Source: JAOAFT01 sp035390885
GTDB taxonomy: Bacteria; Bacteroidota; Ignavibacteria; UBA10030
Reading direction: 5' to 3'
Assembly (NCBI GenBank): GCA_035390885.1
Contig: DAOOUW010000015.1
Span: 1-42,004 of the forward strand
DNA length: 42,004 nt
Below are positions 30,921 to 38,700 of the stretch, in pieces. Numbering within the stretch: the first letter of the stretch is position 1; each line of letters starts with the position of its first letter. The notes under the pieces are model-generated. The model worked only from the letters and a program-made list of their open reading frames with translations, did not search any database and was not told the DNA's origin. Position numbers and translations under genes: made by a program.

Positions 30921-33305
30921 TTAGTGTGGAATCACAGAAATAGTCAAGTCTTTATCATACGATGTTTGACTTCGGGTTGGATTTTGAGCTCCACGAGTTT
31001 TTCGTTTCACCTGTTCTTCAACGTACTGCATAAGCTCGTTAATAGTTACAGTATAATCATTGTTGTAATCGGCTTTACCTTCCATTCCCTGCAATAGGAA
31101 ATATGTAAACACGCCATGTCCAAATTCAGGATACTCCTGGGAGACCTCGCCTGCGGCGCTTGCAGTAAAGACCACAATTCCCTCTTTGGATTTCGATAGG
31201 TCGGTAAGATATTGATTGACAAGATTTGTTTCTGAAACGCCAAGACCTCGCGTGGCAAATTCAACGCTAATTCCACCGCTATGACATGCATCCGTAAAAA
31301 CAACAACTCTTTTCGCAGTAATGTATCGGGATAACACAGTTTGAATATCCCACATTGGAAATGCAGTAGTACCTAAAGCGCTTGGATTAGAATCATAAGT
31401 AAGAAGGTACATATTTTGTGGACGGCCTGGCTCAGGAGCGCCATGCCCTGCAAAATAAATTATGACAAGATCCATATCAATAGCCTGAGAAAGGAAATTG
31501 ATAAGTGCATCTTTAATGTTTGCAAGCGTTGCATCTTTGTTTAGCAATACTCGCATATGATCAGAATCAAAGCCGCCGCCCTGAGGTCTTTGTAGAAAAC
31601 TTGCCAGCGCTTCGGCATCTTTGTCGGCATATTTCAAGCTAGGAATGCCAGAATTTTGATATTCAGAAACTCCAACGATTACAGCCCAACGCTGAGGACC
31701 CGACCCCGATGTGCGAGGTTTCTTTTCTCCGCTTGCCATTGGTGCAGAAAAACCTGTTTTTCTATTGACGCCTAACGAGTAAGTAAAGGTGTCTCCATTT
31801 TTGCTTTTCACAGTCAATTGAATCTGGTTGTATCCAACTAATAAAGGAATCGTTTCCGTAATATCATTATCCACGACATCAAAACCAGGTTCCTGATTTA
31901 CAATAACGTCCACTAAATTTACGGATACTGAATACGATGCAACATCAAACCAAGCTTTGAAATGAAGTGGTACTGATATAAGCTCAGTTTCTGCATTTGG
32001 CGCTGGACTTATAATTTCAACAGCTTGTTCTTTTGTTAGCTTGTTTATATAAAAAGATTGGACTGATGTATTACCAGCGCCATCAATACACTCAACATCG
32101 TACCGATTGATGCCGAACGAGTCTGGCGACACAGCAACAGAAAAACGTTTAGCGTTCATACCAGATGGAATTGTTGCTTTTTCTCCAACAACCTGTTGAG
32201 TTTCAATAGGTTGTTGATTGAGAAGTACCTTGGCAACTTCTCCATCATCGTACACAATTCCGCTCAATACGTAACGATCCCTATAGAACTTCGCTGCGGT
32301 TTCTTCAGAAGTATGAACAGGAAAATCAAAGACAATCGTCGGTGCAACAGAATCTGGCGGTATTGGAAGTATTTTCCATCGATTCAATACGCCAGTGGAA
32401 GAAAGAGTTACAAACGATTCTTCATCGAGAAACGCGATGTTAAGGACTATTCCATTCTCACAAGGAATTGTTGACAGTTCCTTATAAGTTTTCAAATCAA
32501 AAATATTTAATGCATTGCTCGTAGTTGAGCTCATCAACCATTGTATTTTTGGATCTATTGCAAAGGATTGAATCCTTCCTTGAGCCTGCCAAGTTGCAAG
32601 CTGCGAAAAAGTTTCAGTTTCCCAGACAACAATTTTTCCACTCTCTGAGCCAGCGACTAATGTTTTTCCATCAGGAGAAAACAGCGTTGTAGTTATAGCG
32701 TCGGTCAAAGCACTCAGCGTTTGAGTAATTTTGAACTGACCAAATTCAACGACGTACAGCACTCCAGCTTTTGTACCAACGACAAAATATTTCTTTGATG
32801 GTGCAACTCGAATGATTGTAATAGCGCTTTGAAATTGAGGCATTTTCTGTAAAGCATTTGAAGCATTATCGCGGGACAGCATACGCACCTCGTTGTTCAT
32901 GCTTCCAGCGATCAGCCAATTATCATCAGCAACTTCAAGAGCATTCACAGCGGATTTATGAGCGTCGTACGTACGATCAATCGAAAATGTCGAGGTATTC
33001 AACTGCAATACTTTTCCATTGCCCAACCCAGCAAAAGCAAAATCTCCAATCATCTTCTCTGGTATTGCAAGGATTTGAGATGAAGCTGGAGGAAACTTAC
33101 CAATTTCTTTAAATGGAGCAAGAGAAAAAATTGTTATAGCGTTTTGGTCATCAGCGCCAACGGCAATTCCCTTTTCTAAAATAATCGCTCCTGTAACAAG
33201 CGCTTGAGCTTGTCCATGAAAAGTTTCTAGATGCTCAATGTATGGTTTTTGCTGTGCAAGAAGCGGCGCCGCAAAACACAATAAAAAGAATATCCCCTTT
33301 TTCAT
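30921..33305 (-). CDS. Exported WD40-caspase (peptidase C14) protein
   Basis: The product has 794 residues. A signal peptide (MKKGIFFLLCFAAPLLAQQ) is followed by a WD40-like propeller at about 25-335. SPDGKTLVAGSESGKIVVWE is the clearest blade. One or two Ig-like domains (about 340-530) and a caspase-fold peptidase (about 539-770) come next. The catalytic dyad is present: His621 in YFAGHG and Cys674 in TDACHSGG. Near residue 746 DYNNDYTVTINEL looks like an EF-hand calcium loop. It should act outside the inner membrane. ATG 33305 is chosen for the signal peptide and the strong AGAGGAGGG site six bases before it; a frame to 33362 adds 19 implausible residues. It heads the cluster with DUF4384, cyclase and hpnCD. 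Confidence 0.93.
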   Translation of the reverse strand: MKKGIFFLLCFAAPLLAQQKPYIEHLETFHGQAQALVTGAIILEKGIAVGADDQNAITIFSLAPFKEIGKFPPASSQILAIPEKMIGDFAFAGLGNGKVLQLNTSTFSIDRTYDAHKSAVNALEVADDNWLIAGSMNNEVRMLSRDNASNALQKMPQFQSAITIIRVAPSKKYFVVGTKAGVLYVVEFGQFKITQTLSALTDAITTTLFSPDGKTLVAGSESGKIVVWETETFSQLATWQAQGRIQSFAIDPKIQWLMSSTTSNALNIFDLKTYKELSTIPCENGIVLNIAFLDEESFVTLSSTGVLNRWKILPIPPDSVAPTIVFDFPVHTSEETAAKFYRDRYVLSGIVYDDGEVAKVLLNQQPIETQQVVGEKATIPSGMNAKRFSVAVSPDSFGINRYDVECIDGAGNTSVQSFYINKLTKEQAVEIISPAPNAETELISVPLHFKAWFDVASYSVSVNLVDVIVNQEPGFDVVDNDITETIPLLVGYNQIQLTVKSKNGDTFTYSLGVNRKTGFSAPMASGEKKPRTSGSGPQRWAVIVGVSEYQNSGIPSLKYADKDAEALASFLQRPQGGGFDSDHMRVLLNKDATLANIKDALINFLSQAIDMDLVIIYFAGHGAPEPGRPQNMYLLTYDSNPSALGTTAFPMWDIQTVLSRYITAKRVVVFTDACHSGGISVEFATRGLGVSETNLVNQYLTDLSKSKEGIVVFTASAAGEVSQEYPEFGHGVFTYFLLQGMEGKADYNNDYTVTINELMQYVEEQVKRKTRGAQNPTRSQTSYDKDLTISVIPH

Positions 33306-33438
33306 AAGAGACCCTCCTCTCATTTCTTTATCATTACCATTCATAATATACTCGCCCCACACGAATATTTACTGTGCGTGGTATCAATTTATTTTTATCA
33401 TGCGATTTTCATCACAATTTCTATCTAAACTCGACTTC

Positions 33439-33467
33439 AATATTTATGAATTTTCAGTGAATGTCAA
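33439..33467 (-). promoter_or_regulatory. Candidate promoter of the caspase-cyclase-hpn cluster
   Basis: On the minus strand a perfect TTGACA (33467-33462) and AATATT (33444-33439) are separated by 17 nt. The alternative TAAATA sits at 15 nt. The leader would be about 125 nt. The rest of 33306-33438 shows only the ribosome site at 33312-33320. Confidence 0.4.
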
Positions 33468-33505
33468 GACAGCATTTTTTCAATATTTTTAGATTCCAAC
33501 ACTAA

Positions 33506-34618
33506 TCAGTGTAGTAAATTTTCAACATATTTTGCAATCGCAGGGGACGATGTTAATCCCGGCGATTCTATTCCAATAAGATCAATCAATCCAGGCAATC
33601 CCATTCTGGTTTCGTCTACAATTACGAAATCTTTTTCTGGCTCTCCCGGTTTCTGAAGTTTTGGGCGAATTCCCGCCATATCAGGTGAAATATCATCGTC
33701 AGCAATCGAAGGTATTAAACGACGTATTGCTTCTCCAAAGTTGTGGCGTTTATTTTCATCCACTTTATAATCAATGGCGCGAGTCGGTAAATATTCGACA
33801 TCTGGACCAAATTTCAGTCGGCCGCCGAGATCAATCAGTGTATGAACTCCGAGTCCTTCATTTTGCGGTACAGGATAAACCAAACGTGAAATAAGTTTGG
33901 CTTTGGAAGAAGCAGCGGAAAAGTATGATCCTTTTGCATACATCAAGCGATATCCCGCTGAGTCAATATCTATTCCAGCCATTTCAGCAATCGTATCCGC
34001 ATGTAAACCTGCGGCATTGATAATTATCTCGCTTGTTATCGTAGAACGTGAGCCATTCTCGTTAAGGTGAAGTTTGTAATGAGAGCCGGTAAATTCGATA
34101 TTCACGACTTCACAACGCATTTGAACAATTGCTCCATGCTGAACAGCGGCGTTGTAAAAATAATCCATTAGTTGATGAACGCTTATGATTCCGGTACGCT
34201 GAGAAAAGAGACCGCCGACAGTTCTAATATGAGGTTCGAGCACCTCTACATCTTTTTTTTCAAGAAGCTGTAACTGCACTCCATTTTTCGAAGCGTTTGC
34301 AGCGATTCGCTCTAATGCCGGAAGTTCGTCGGTTGTAGTAGCGGAAATTATTTTCGTGATTTGACGATGTGGAATATCATGTTGCTGACAAAGCTCATAA
34401 AGCATTTCTCGTCCTTCGACACACAGTTGTGCTTTGAGAGAACCTGGCTTGTAATAAATTCCTGCATGGATAACTTCGCTATTTCTACTCGATGTTTCCA
34501 TACCGTATCGTTCATTTTTTTCAACGAGAAGCAGTCGTTTGTGTTTTGACGATAACCTTTCCGCCATAGCGAGTCCGACTACTCCAGCGCCGATAATTGT
34601 AATTTCAAAATCTGCCAC
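33506..34618 (-). CDS. lhgO: L-2-hydroxyglutarate oxidase/dehydrogenase-like FAD enzyme
   Basis: This 370-residue FAD-dependent oxidoreductase of the DAO family starts with the dinucleotide-binding IIGAGVVGLAMAERL. It then has VEKNERYGMETSSRNSEVIH followed by AGIYYKPGSLKAQLC, a signature of L-2-hydroxyglutarate oxidases. INAAGLHADTIAEMAG, the YAKGSYFS loop and IGIESPGLTSSPAIA at the C-terminus complete the fold. LhgO oxidises L-2-hydroxyglutarate to 2-oxoglutarate, passing electrons to the quinone pool or oxygen. Start is GTG 34618 with AAGGTGAG just upstream. It is separate from the caspase cluster and divergent from the bTHX gene. The exact electron acceptor is not evident. Confidence 0.9.
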   Translation of the reverse strand: MADFEITIIGAGVVGLAMAERLSSKHKRLLLVEKNERYGMETSSRNSEVIHAGIYYKPGSLKAQLCVEGREMLYELCQQHDIPHRQITKIISATTTDELPALERIAANASKNGVQLQLLEKKDVEVLEPHIRTVGGLFSQRTGIISVHQLMDYFYNAAVQHGAIVQMRCEVVNIEFTGSHYKLHLNENGSRSTITSEIIINAAGLHADTIAEMAGIDIDSAGYRLMYAKGSYFSAASSKAKLISRLVYPVPQNEGLGVHTLIDLGGRLKFGPDVEYLPTRAIDYKVDENKRHNFGEAIRRLIPSIADDDISPDMAGIRPKLQKPGEPEKDFVIVDETRMGLPGLIDLIGIESPGLTSSPAIAKYVENLLH

Positions 34619-34744
34619 AGTCTCACCTTTTCATTTTAGAATAAGATATGATTAATTTTGTAAAATAATTATTGAATGCTTTCTTTTCACTCCGTATTTT
34701 ATAATATCCGAAACAGAAAAAATATAATTAAGGAGATACTATTT

Positions 34745-34858
34745 ATGGGTAAAGGCGATCAGCGCACAAAACGCGGAAAAATTTTCCGTGGAACGTTTGG
34801 CAAAAGCAGACCAAAGAAAAAGAAAAAAAATGTCAGAATAAAAGAAGAAGCAAAGTAG
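34745..34858 (+). CDS. Small ribosomal subunit protein bTHX
   Basis: This 37-residue, extremely basic protein reads MGKGDQRTKRGKIFRGTFG and then KSRPKKKKK. That is the Thx signature first known from Thermus 30S subunits and common in Bacteroidetes-group bacteria. It fills a cavity at the top of the subunit head and stabilises rRNA. The start is fixed by the conserved MGKGD and by AGGAG at 34731-34735. A TATAAT at 34700-34705 is a possible -10 box without a convincing -35. It is monocistronic, between two minus-strand genes. Very short length makes it easy to miss. Confidence 0.93.
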   Translation: MGKGDQRTKRGKIFRGTFGKSRPKKKKKNVRIKEEAK

Positions 34859-34881
34859 TCTTTTTTCATCTTTAGAAGACG

Positions 34882-34907
34882 GAGCGAAGGGAATCAAACC
34901 TTCGCTC
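34882..34907. terminator. Stem-loop between convergent bTHX and TRAP genes
   Basis: A 9-bp perfect stem (GAGCGAAGG at 34882-34890, CCTTCGCTC at 34899-34907) with an 8-nt loop sits 24 nt after the bTHX stop and 33 nt after the dctM stop. Neither side has a T-tract directly after the stem, so classical termination is doubtful. Confidence 0.4.
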
Positions 34908-34939
34908 GATGTCCCGTCATTTAGAATAATCAAAAGAAC

Positions 34940-36217
34940 TTATTGAATCCCCGTCAATCGCACCAACCATAAACTTAAATCCGGCACATACGTTACAAGA
35001 AGTAATGCAACTAATTCTAACCCTAAAAAGACAAGCACATCACGGGCAACTGTTAATACGGGCTTTTCAAATCTTAAACTGGACATAAATAAATTAAGTC
35101 CGACTGGAGGGGTGAGGAAACCTATTTCAAGATTCATCAAAAAGATAATTCCCAGATGAACTGGATCAATCCCAAATCCTTTTGCAATTGGCAGAATAAG
35201 CGGCACCACTACCAAAATAGCTGAAAAGATATCCATCATCATTCCAACAATAATCAGAAAGCCATTGAGGATAAGGAGAAAGAGTAACGGACTTGAAATT
35301 TCCGCCTGAACAAACTCGAAAAGTTTCTGTGGAACCTGGTCATCAACGAGGTAGTTTGTAAGTCCTAAAGCGACGCCGATAATAGCAAGGATAGAGCCAA
35401 CGAGTACCATGCTCTCCCGCATAACTCGCGGCATATCTTTTTTAATACTCAAATCTCTATAAACAAAAAATTCGATGACAAAGACATACATTGCAGTTAC
35501 AGCAGCAGCTTCGGTGACAGTAATGAATCCGCCATAGATGCCGCCAATAATGATAACAGGAATAAGAAGTTCCCACGTCGCTTCTTTTGTAGTTCTGAGG
35601 GCGTTTGAAATATTAAATGGTACACGAGGCACCTGACCTTTCCTTCCCATCATGACACTGTAAATAGCGACTACAAGAATTAAAACAACTCCGGGTACAA
35701 CACCTGCAACAAAAAGTTTATCGATGCTCGCTTCAGCTGTCATCCCATAAATAATAATCGGAAGACTCGGCGGGAATAATAATCCAATACTTCCAGCAGC
35801 TGTAACAAGTCCGAGTGAAAATCTTTCGGGATAATGTTCTTTTATCAACATCGGATAGAGCAATCCGCCCAGTGCAATAATAGTTACACCAGAGGCTCCA
35901 GTGAATGCAGTAAAGAATGCACAGGTAAGAAGCACGACGATTGCTAAACCTCCGCGGAACCATCCGAATAAAGCCTGTGCAAGATTAACGAGTCGTTGCG
36001 CCGAACGACTTTCCGCTAACATATATCCTGCAAATGTAAACAGAGGAATTGCAATGAGAGTTGGCGTATCAGCAATACGGTAAAGCTCGATAATAACTGC
36101 TGAAGTATCGATATTAGAAGTTGCAAAGAGGTAGAGAGCAAGTCCTCCAATAATTGTAAAGAGCGGCGCTCCTGAAAACGCTAATACTATAATTAGAATA
36201 ACAAAAATTGCAGACAT
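34940..36217 (-). CDS. dctM: TRAP transporter large membrane subunit (DctM/TatM)
   Basis: This 425-residue inner-membrane protein has about 12 helices and is the sodium-coupled translocation subunit of TRAP transporters. Family features include GAPLFTIIGGLALYLF near the start and IPLFTFAGYMLAESRSAQRL. GASGVTIIALGGLLYPMLIK, GLLFPPSLPIIIYGMTAEAS and the C-terminal NLEIGFLTPPVGLNLFMSS complete the set. The ATG at 36217 overlaps the dctQ stop by one base (TAATG). A longer frame to 36328 only reads through dctQ. It is the last gene of the four-gene TRAP operon and works with the DctQ and substrate-binding subunits. Confidence 0.95.
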   Translation of the reverse strand: MSAIFVILIIVLAFSGAPLFTIIGGLALYLFATSNIDTSAVIIELYRIADTPTLIAIPLFTFAGYMLAESRSAQRLVNLAQALFGWFRGGLAIVVLLTCAFFTAFTGASGVTIIALGGLLYPMLIKEHYPERFSLGLVTAAGSIGLLFPPSLPIIIYGMTAEASIDKLFVAGVVPGVVLILVVAIYSVMMGRKGQVPRVPFNISNALRTTKEATWELLIPVIIIGGIYGGFITVTEAAAVTAMYVFVIEFFVYRDLSIKKDMPRVMRESMVLVGSILAIIGVALGLTNYLVDDQVPQKLFEFVQAEISSPLLFLLILNGFLIIVGMMMDIFSAILVVVPLILPIAKGFGIDPVHLGIIFLMNLEIGFLTPPVGLNLFMSSLRFEKPVLTVARDVLVFLGLELVALLLVTYVPDLSLWLVRLTGIQ

Positions 36218-36714
36218 TAGTGTTTCACCTCTCCCTTGAAGATTGATCCAGCATGGAAAATTACGCGAAGGGAAAAGTGAATTACGAGAAGCGCATATCC
36301 CAAAGGAATGATTATTTCTGCATACCATGCTGGTACATTAGCGTACACAGTATGCTGATCGCTTATTTCAAATCCAATGAATGTGAGAGCCGCCTTAAAG
36401 AGGAAAAAGCAGACGACCGCAGCAAAAATATTTGTTACAACAGCAACTCCATGCTGCACACGCATTGGCATAAACCGTGCGAATGCATCGATCGAAATAT
36501 GCCGATCGGTAGTAGTTGCTAACAACGCGCCGACAAAACCAAGCCAGAGCACGAGGTGTCGCAGAACAATATCTGCCCAAATAATTCCGCTCTGGAAGAC
36601 ATTACGAAGCACCACCTGAATAAAACCCAGCAGAACCATTACACTGAGCAATACTACAACGACGACGGATTCAATTTTTGTGAGATACTTTTCGAGAGTT
36701 TCGACAATTTTCAT
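36217..36714 (-). CDS. dctQ: TRAP transporter small membrane subunit (DctQ/TatQ)
   Basis: This 165-residue protein has four predicted helices at about 16-35, 50-66, 88-110 and 132-152, the DctQ plan. The family segment RHLVLWLGFVGALLATTTDR followed by HISIDAF is clear. It forms the small membrane subunit of the TRAP permease and scaffolds DctM. The ATG overlaps the stop of the substrate-binding gene (36711-36714), and its stop overlaps the dctM ATG. It is a separate gene here, not fused to the large subunit as I recall for the Treponema TatQM protein. Confidence 0.94.
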   Translation of the reverse strand: MKIVETLEKYLTKIESVVVVVLLSVMVLLGFIQVVLRNVFQSGIIWADIVLRHLVLWLGFVGALLATTTDRHISIDAFARFMPMRVQHGVAVVTNIFAAVVCFFLFKAALTFIGFEISDQHTVYANVPAWYAEIIIPLGYALLVIHFSLRVIFHAGSIFKGEVKH

Positions 36715-37712
36715 TTATTCTTTTTCCGATACTGTTCAAGCGTAGATTCAACTTTATTCAAAAACGCTTCATCATATAATTTTCCAACTAACAACTTTCG
36801 TGCACGCGCTCCAGTTTCCATATACTCTTTTGCATTTTTTTCATCTACTTTGGTAAAAATTATTCCACGTTTCTTTAGCTCAACAAGACTATTCTCGTTA
36901 TCCTTTCGCCCTAAAGTAGTAAGCTGCGCCATGTATTTTTTCCCATTCCGAATCAATATTTCTTGAAGATCGGACGGTAAATTGTCAAAATATTTTTTCG
37001 ATATGACAACAGCGCCATTCGAACACGTTAATGGAAAATCGACCATATATTTTGTCTGCGAAAACCATTGAAGAGAAATGCACGCATAAGGCGTTGTATA
37101 GAATGCATTGACAAGACCTGTTTGAAGCGATGTACGAACATTATCGATCGATAGTGGAATTGGTTTGATATTCATTGAGGTAAACGCAGTCTCAGCGACA
37201 GGATCCCCTTCCCAAACCCACATTTTTACTTTCTGAACATCTTCGAGTTTTTGAATAGGAGAATTGCTAAAGATATAGACAAATCCAATTTCAACTAATC
37301 CAAGCACTACATATCCATTTTCTTCGAAGGCAGCGCGGAAATCGTCTTCAAGTACAGTATAGAGATTATCAATCTCAGCGCTGTTGCGAACCAAGAACGG
37401 CGTATCCAAAATTCGAATCTTCGGAGCAATCTCGCCCAATCCCACGCCAGTAAATCCTGCAGCGTGGAGTTGCCCAATTGCAATTTTCCTAACAACTGTT
37501 TTTTCATCTCCTTGAGTCATTCCTGGATACATTTTAAATCCAAGTCTACCATTGCTTTCTTTTCTCACAGCTGCATCGTACTCGTGCATCACATTCATCC
37601 ACGTTGTACCTTCCGGTGAAATGGATGCAAATTTAATAGTGTACTGTTGACTGTAAGCGAATAATGGTAAAACAAGAACGAGAAAGAGCGATAAAAATAT
37701 TTTTCGTTTCAT
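36711..37712 (-). CDS. dctP: TRAP substrate-binding protein (DctP/TatP-like) lacking the usual Arg
   Basis: This 333-residue periplasmic protein has a signal peptide at 1-21 (FLSLFLVLVLPLFAYSQ). ASISPEGTTWMNVMHEYDAA, GRLGFKMYPG and GFTGVGLGEIAPKIRILDTP follow. PLSIDNVRTSLQTGLVNAFY corresponds to the family's hinge region. In carboxylate-binding TRAP proteins such as SiaP, a conserved Arg follows 'LKGLKL' in 'LRVP'. Here the same place reads KMWVWEG, with Trp165 instead of Arg. That fits a TPAT system with a non-carboxylate, perhaps hydrophobic, ligand. AAGGA precedes the ATG. The gene starts 12 nt after tatT stop. Confidence 0.92.
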   Translation of the reverse strand: MKRKIFLSLFLVLVLPLFAYSQQYTIKFASISPEGTTWMNVMHEYDAAVRKESNGRLGFKMYPGMTQGDEKTVVRKIAIGQLHAAGFTGVGLGEIAPKIRILDTPFLVRNSAEIDNLYTVLEDDFRAAFEENGYVVLGLVEIGFVYIFSNSPIQKLEDVQKVKMWVWEGDPVAETAFTSMNIKPIPLSIDNVRTSLQTGLVNAFYTTPYACISLQWFSQTKYMVDFPLTCSNGAVVISKKYFDNLPSDLQEILIRNGKKYMAQLTTLGRKDNENSLVELKKRGIIFTKVDEKNAKEYMETGARARKLLVGKLYDEAFLNKVESTLEQYRKKNK

Positions 37713-37724
37713 AATGCGCTATCC

Positions 37725-38585
37725 TTAAAATAGATCGTTTTCCTGTGCACGAAGAAGCTGTGCTTTTTGTTTTGCAATTGCATTGGGAAGTCGGCATTCA
37801 GGAACTATATCAATAGAGGCATTCTCTACCTCGGTTAAGAGAGAATCGAAGAGTTCTTGATCCTGCATTTGAACTCCATAGCTTTTTGCAAAGTATACCT
37901 GTGTGAGCAAAAATTTTCTGCCATTTATCGAAAGAGCTTTTTCAAAATACTCTTTCGACTTCTCCGGTTGCCCGCCAAGCATTTTTGGAGTTGCAGCTTC
38001 CAACGTCCCTAAGAATACATAAGCGGCGCCGTAGTAGTATGTCGAATCCAGTTCTATAACACGCTGTATCATTTCCATTACCTTACTAATATCGGCGAGA
38101 GCTGCCACATCAGTCCTTGTAATGTTAATATAACTTCCCCAGTTAAATGCTGTCCAAAAAAGAGCTGGAACATCTTTCTTTGAAAACGTCGTTAGAGCAG
38201 CATGGAAGGTTTCAAGGTCTCCATCGAGAGCCTGACGGAACTGTTTATTGTTGAGCAGCACTCGCATTCCGTATTCCTTACCACGCAGATAAAATGTCCG
38301 CGCTCGTTCGACATTATCGTCTTCACAGAATGCAAGGCCGTAAGCCTGATAGCCTTGAGCTGCATAGACTAAAAGCTCTGTGTTCTTTGGATCTGTTTTA
38401 ATCATTGTTTCAAGGAGTTTTAACGTGCTCCCTAATGATTCATGGGCAAGCTGAAGATCGCTCTCTTCCATATAGGATTGGATTCCATTGTTGAAAATTC
38501 CGCCCATACTCCGTATAGCAATCGTTTGAATGCATCCCTGAAGGAACAATGCGCTTGCTACCGCAATGAAAATTTTTTGTTTCAT
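37725..38585 (-). CDS. tatT: TatT-like TPR lipoprotein of a TPAT TRAP transporter
   Basis: This 286-residue lipoprotein has the lipobox ALFLQGC with lipidated Cys18, followed by a helical, TPR-like body. Typical features are the SMGGIFNNGIQSYMEESDLQ start, LLVYAAQGYQAYGLAFCEDD, ARTFYLRGKEYGMRVLL and WTAFNWGSYINI. AAYVFLGTLEAATPKMLGGQ also fits the TRAP T-component family (PF16811). TatT of Treponema pallidum (Tp0956) forms trimers that contact the TatP substrate-binding protein. It is the first gene of the operon, upstream of dctP, dctQ and dctM, exactly the TPAT order. The start codon lies downstream of a promoter and a perfect palindrome. Confidence 0.92.
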   Translation of the reverse strand: MKQKIFIAVASALFLQGCIQTIAIRSMGGIFNNGIQSYMEESDLQLAHESLGSTLKLLETMIKTDPKNTELLVYAAQGYQAYGLAFCEDDNVERARTFYLRGKEYGMRVLLNNKQFRQALDGDLETFHAALTTFSKKDVPALFWTAFNWGSYINITRTDVAALADISKVMEMIQRVIELDSTYYYGAAYVFLGTLEAATPKMLGGQPEKSKEYFEKALSINGRKFLLTQVYFAKSYGVQMQDQELFDSLLTEVENASIDIVPECRLPNAIAKQKAQLLRAQENDLF

Positions 38586-38595
38586 AGTTTTTTAC

Positions 38596-38611
38596 TTTCT
38601 GAATTCAGAAA
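38596..38611. promoter_or_regulatory. Perfect 16-bp palindrome, candidate operator of the TRAP operon
   Basis: TTTCTGAATTCAGAAA (38596-38611) is identical to its own reverse complement. It covers the predicted transcription start (about 38607) and ends two bases from the -10 box of tatT. That position suits a repressor operator; no regulator gene is adjacent. Confidence 0.5.
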
Positions 38612-38613
38612 AA

Positions 38614-38641
38614 AATATAGTCAAAATTATCCCTCTTTCAA
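38614..38641 (-). promoter_or_regulatory. Promoter of the tatT-dctPQM operon
   Basis: On the minus strand TTGAAA (38641-38636) and TATATT (38619-38614) are separated by 16 nt, about 30 nt before the tatT ATG. Confidence 0.5.
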
Positions 38642-38677
38642 AGAAATGAGGATGAAACCTTTTTTATACATTGAATT

Positions 38678-38695
38678 AAAACATCGAAATGTTTT
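38678..38695 (-). terminator. Possible rodA terminator
   Basis: On the minus strand AAAACAT, loop TTCG, ATGTTTT forms a 7-bp hairpin with a stable UUCG-type tetraloop, its 3' arm ending in TTTT. It starts five bases after the rodA stop. The stem is weak in GC, so this is tentative. Confidence 0.4.
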
Positions 38696-38700
38696 GATGT

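Noticed and set aside
30921..33305. A cytosolic anti-phage caspase defence system
   Set aside because: The caspase protein has a clear signal peptide, and no CBASS, gasdermin, TPR-CHAT or nuclease effector lies nearby. An envelope role fits better.
36218..36328. N-terminal extension of dctM by 37 residues
   Set aside because: The extra residues only translate dctQ in another frame. ATG 36217 forms a TAATG junction and begins the conserved first helix.
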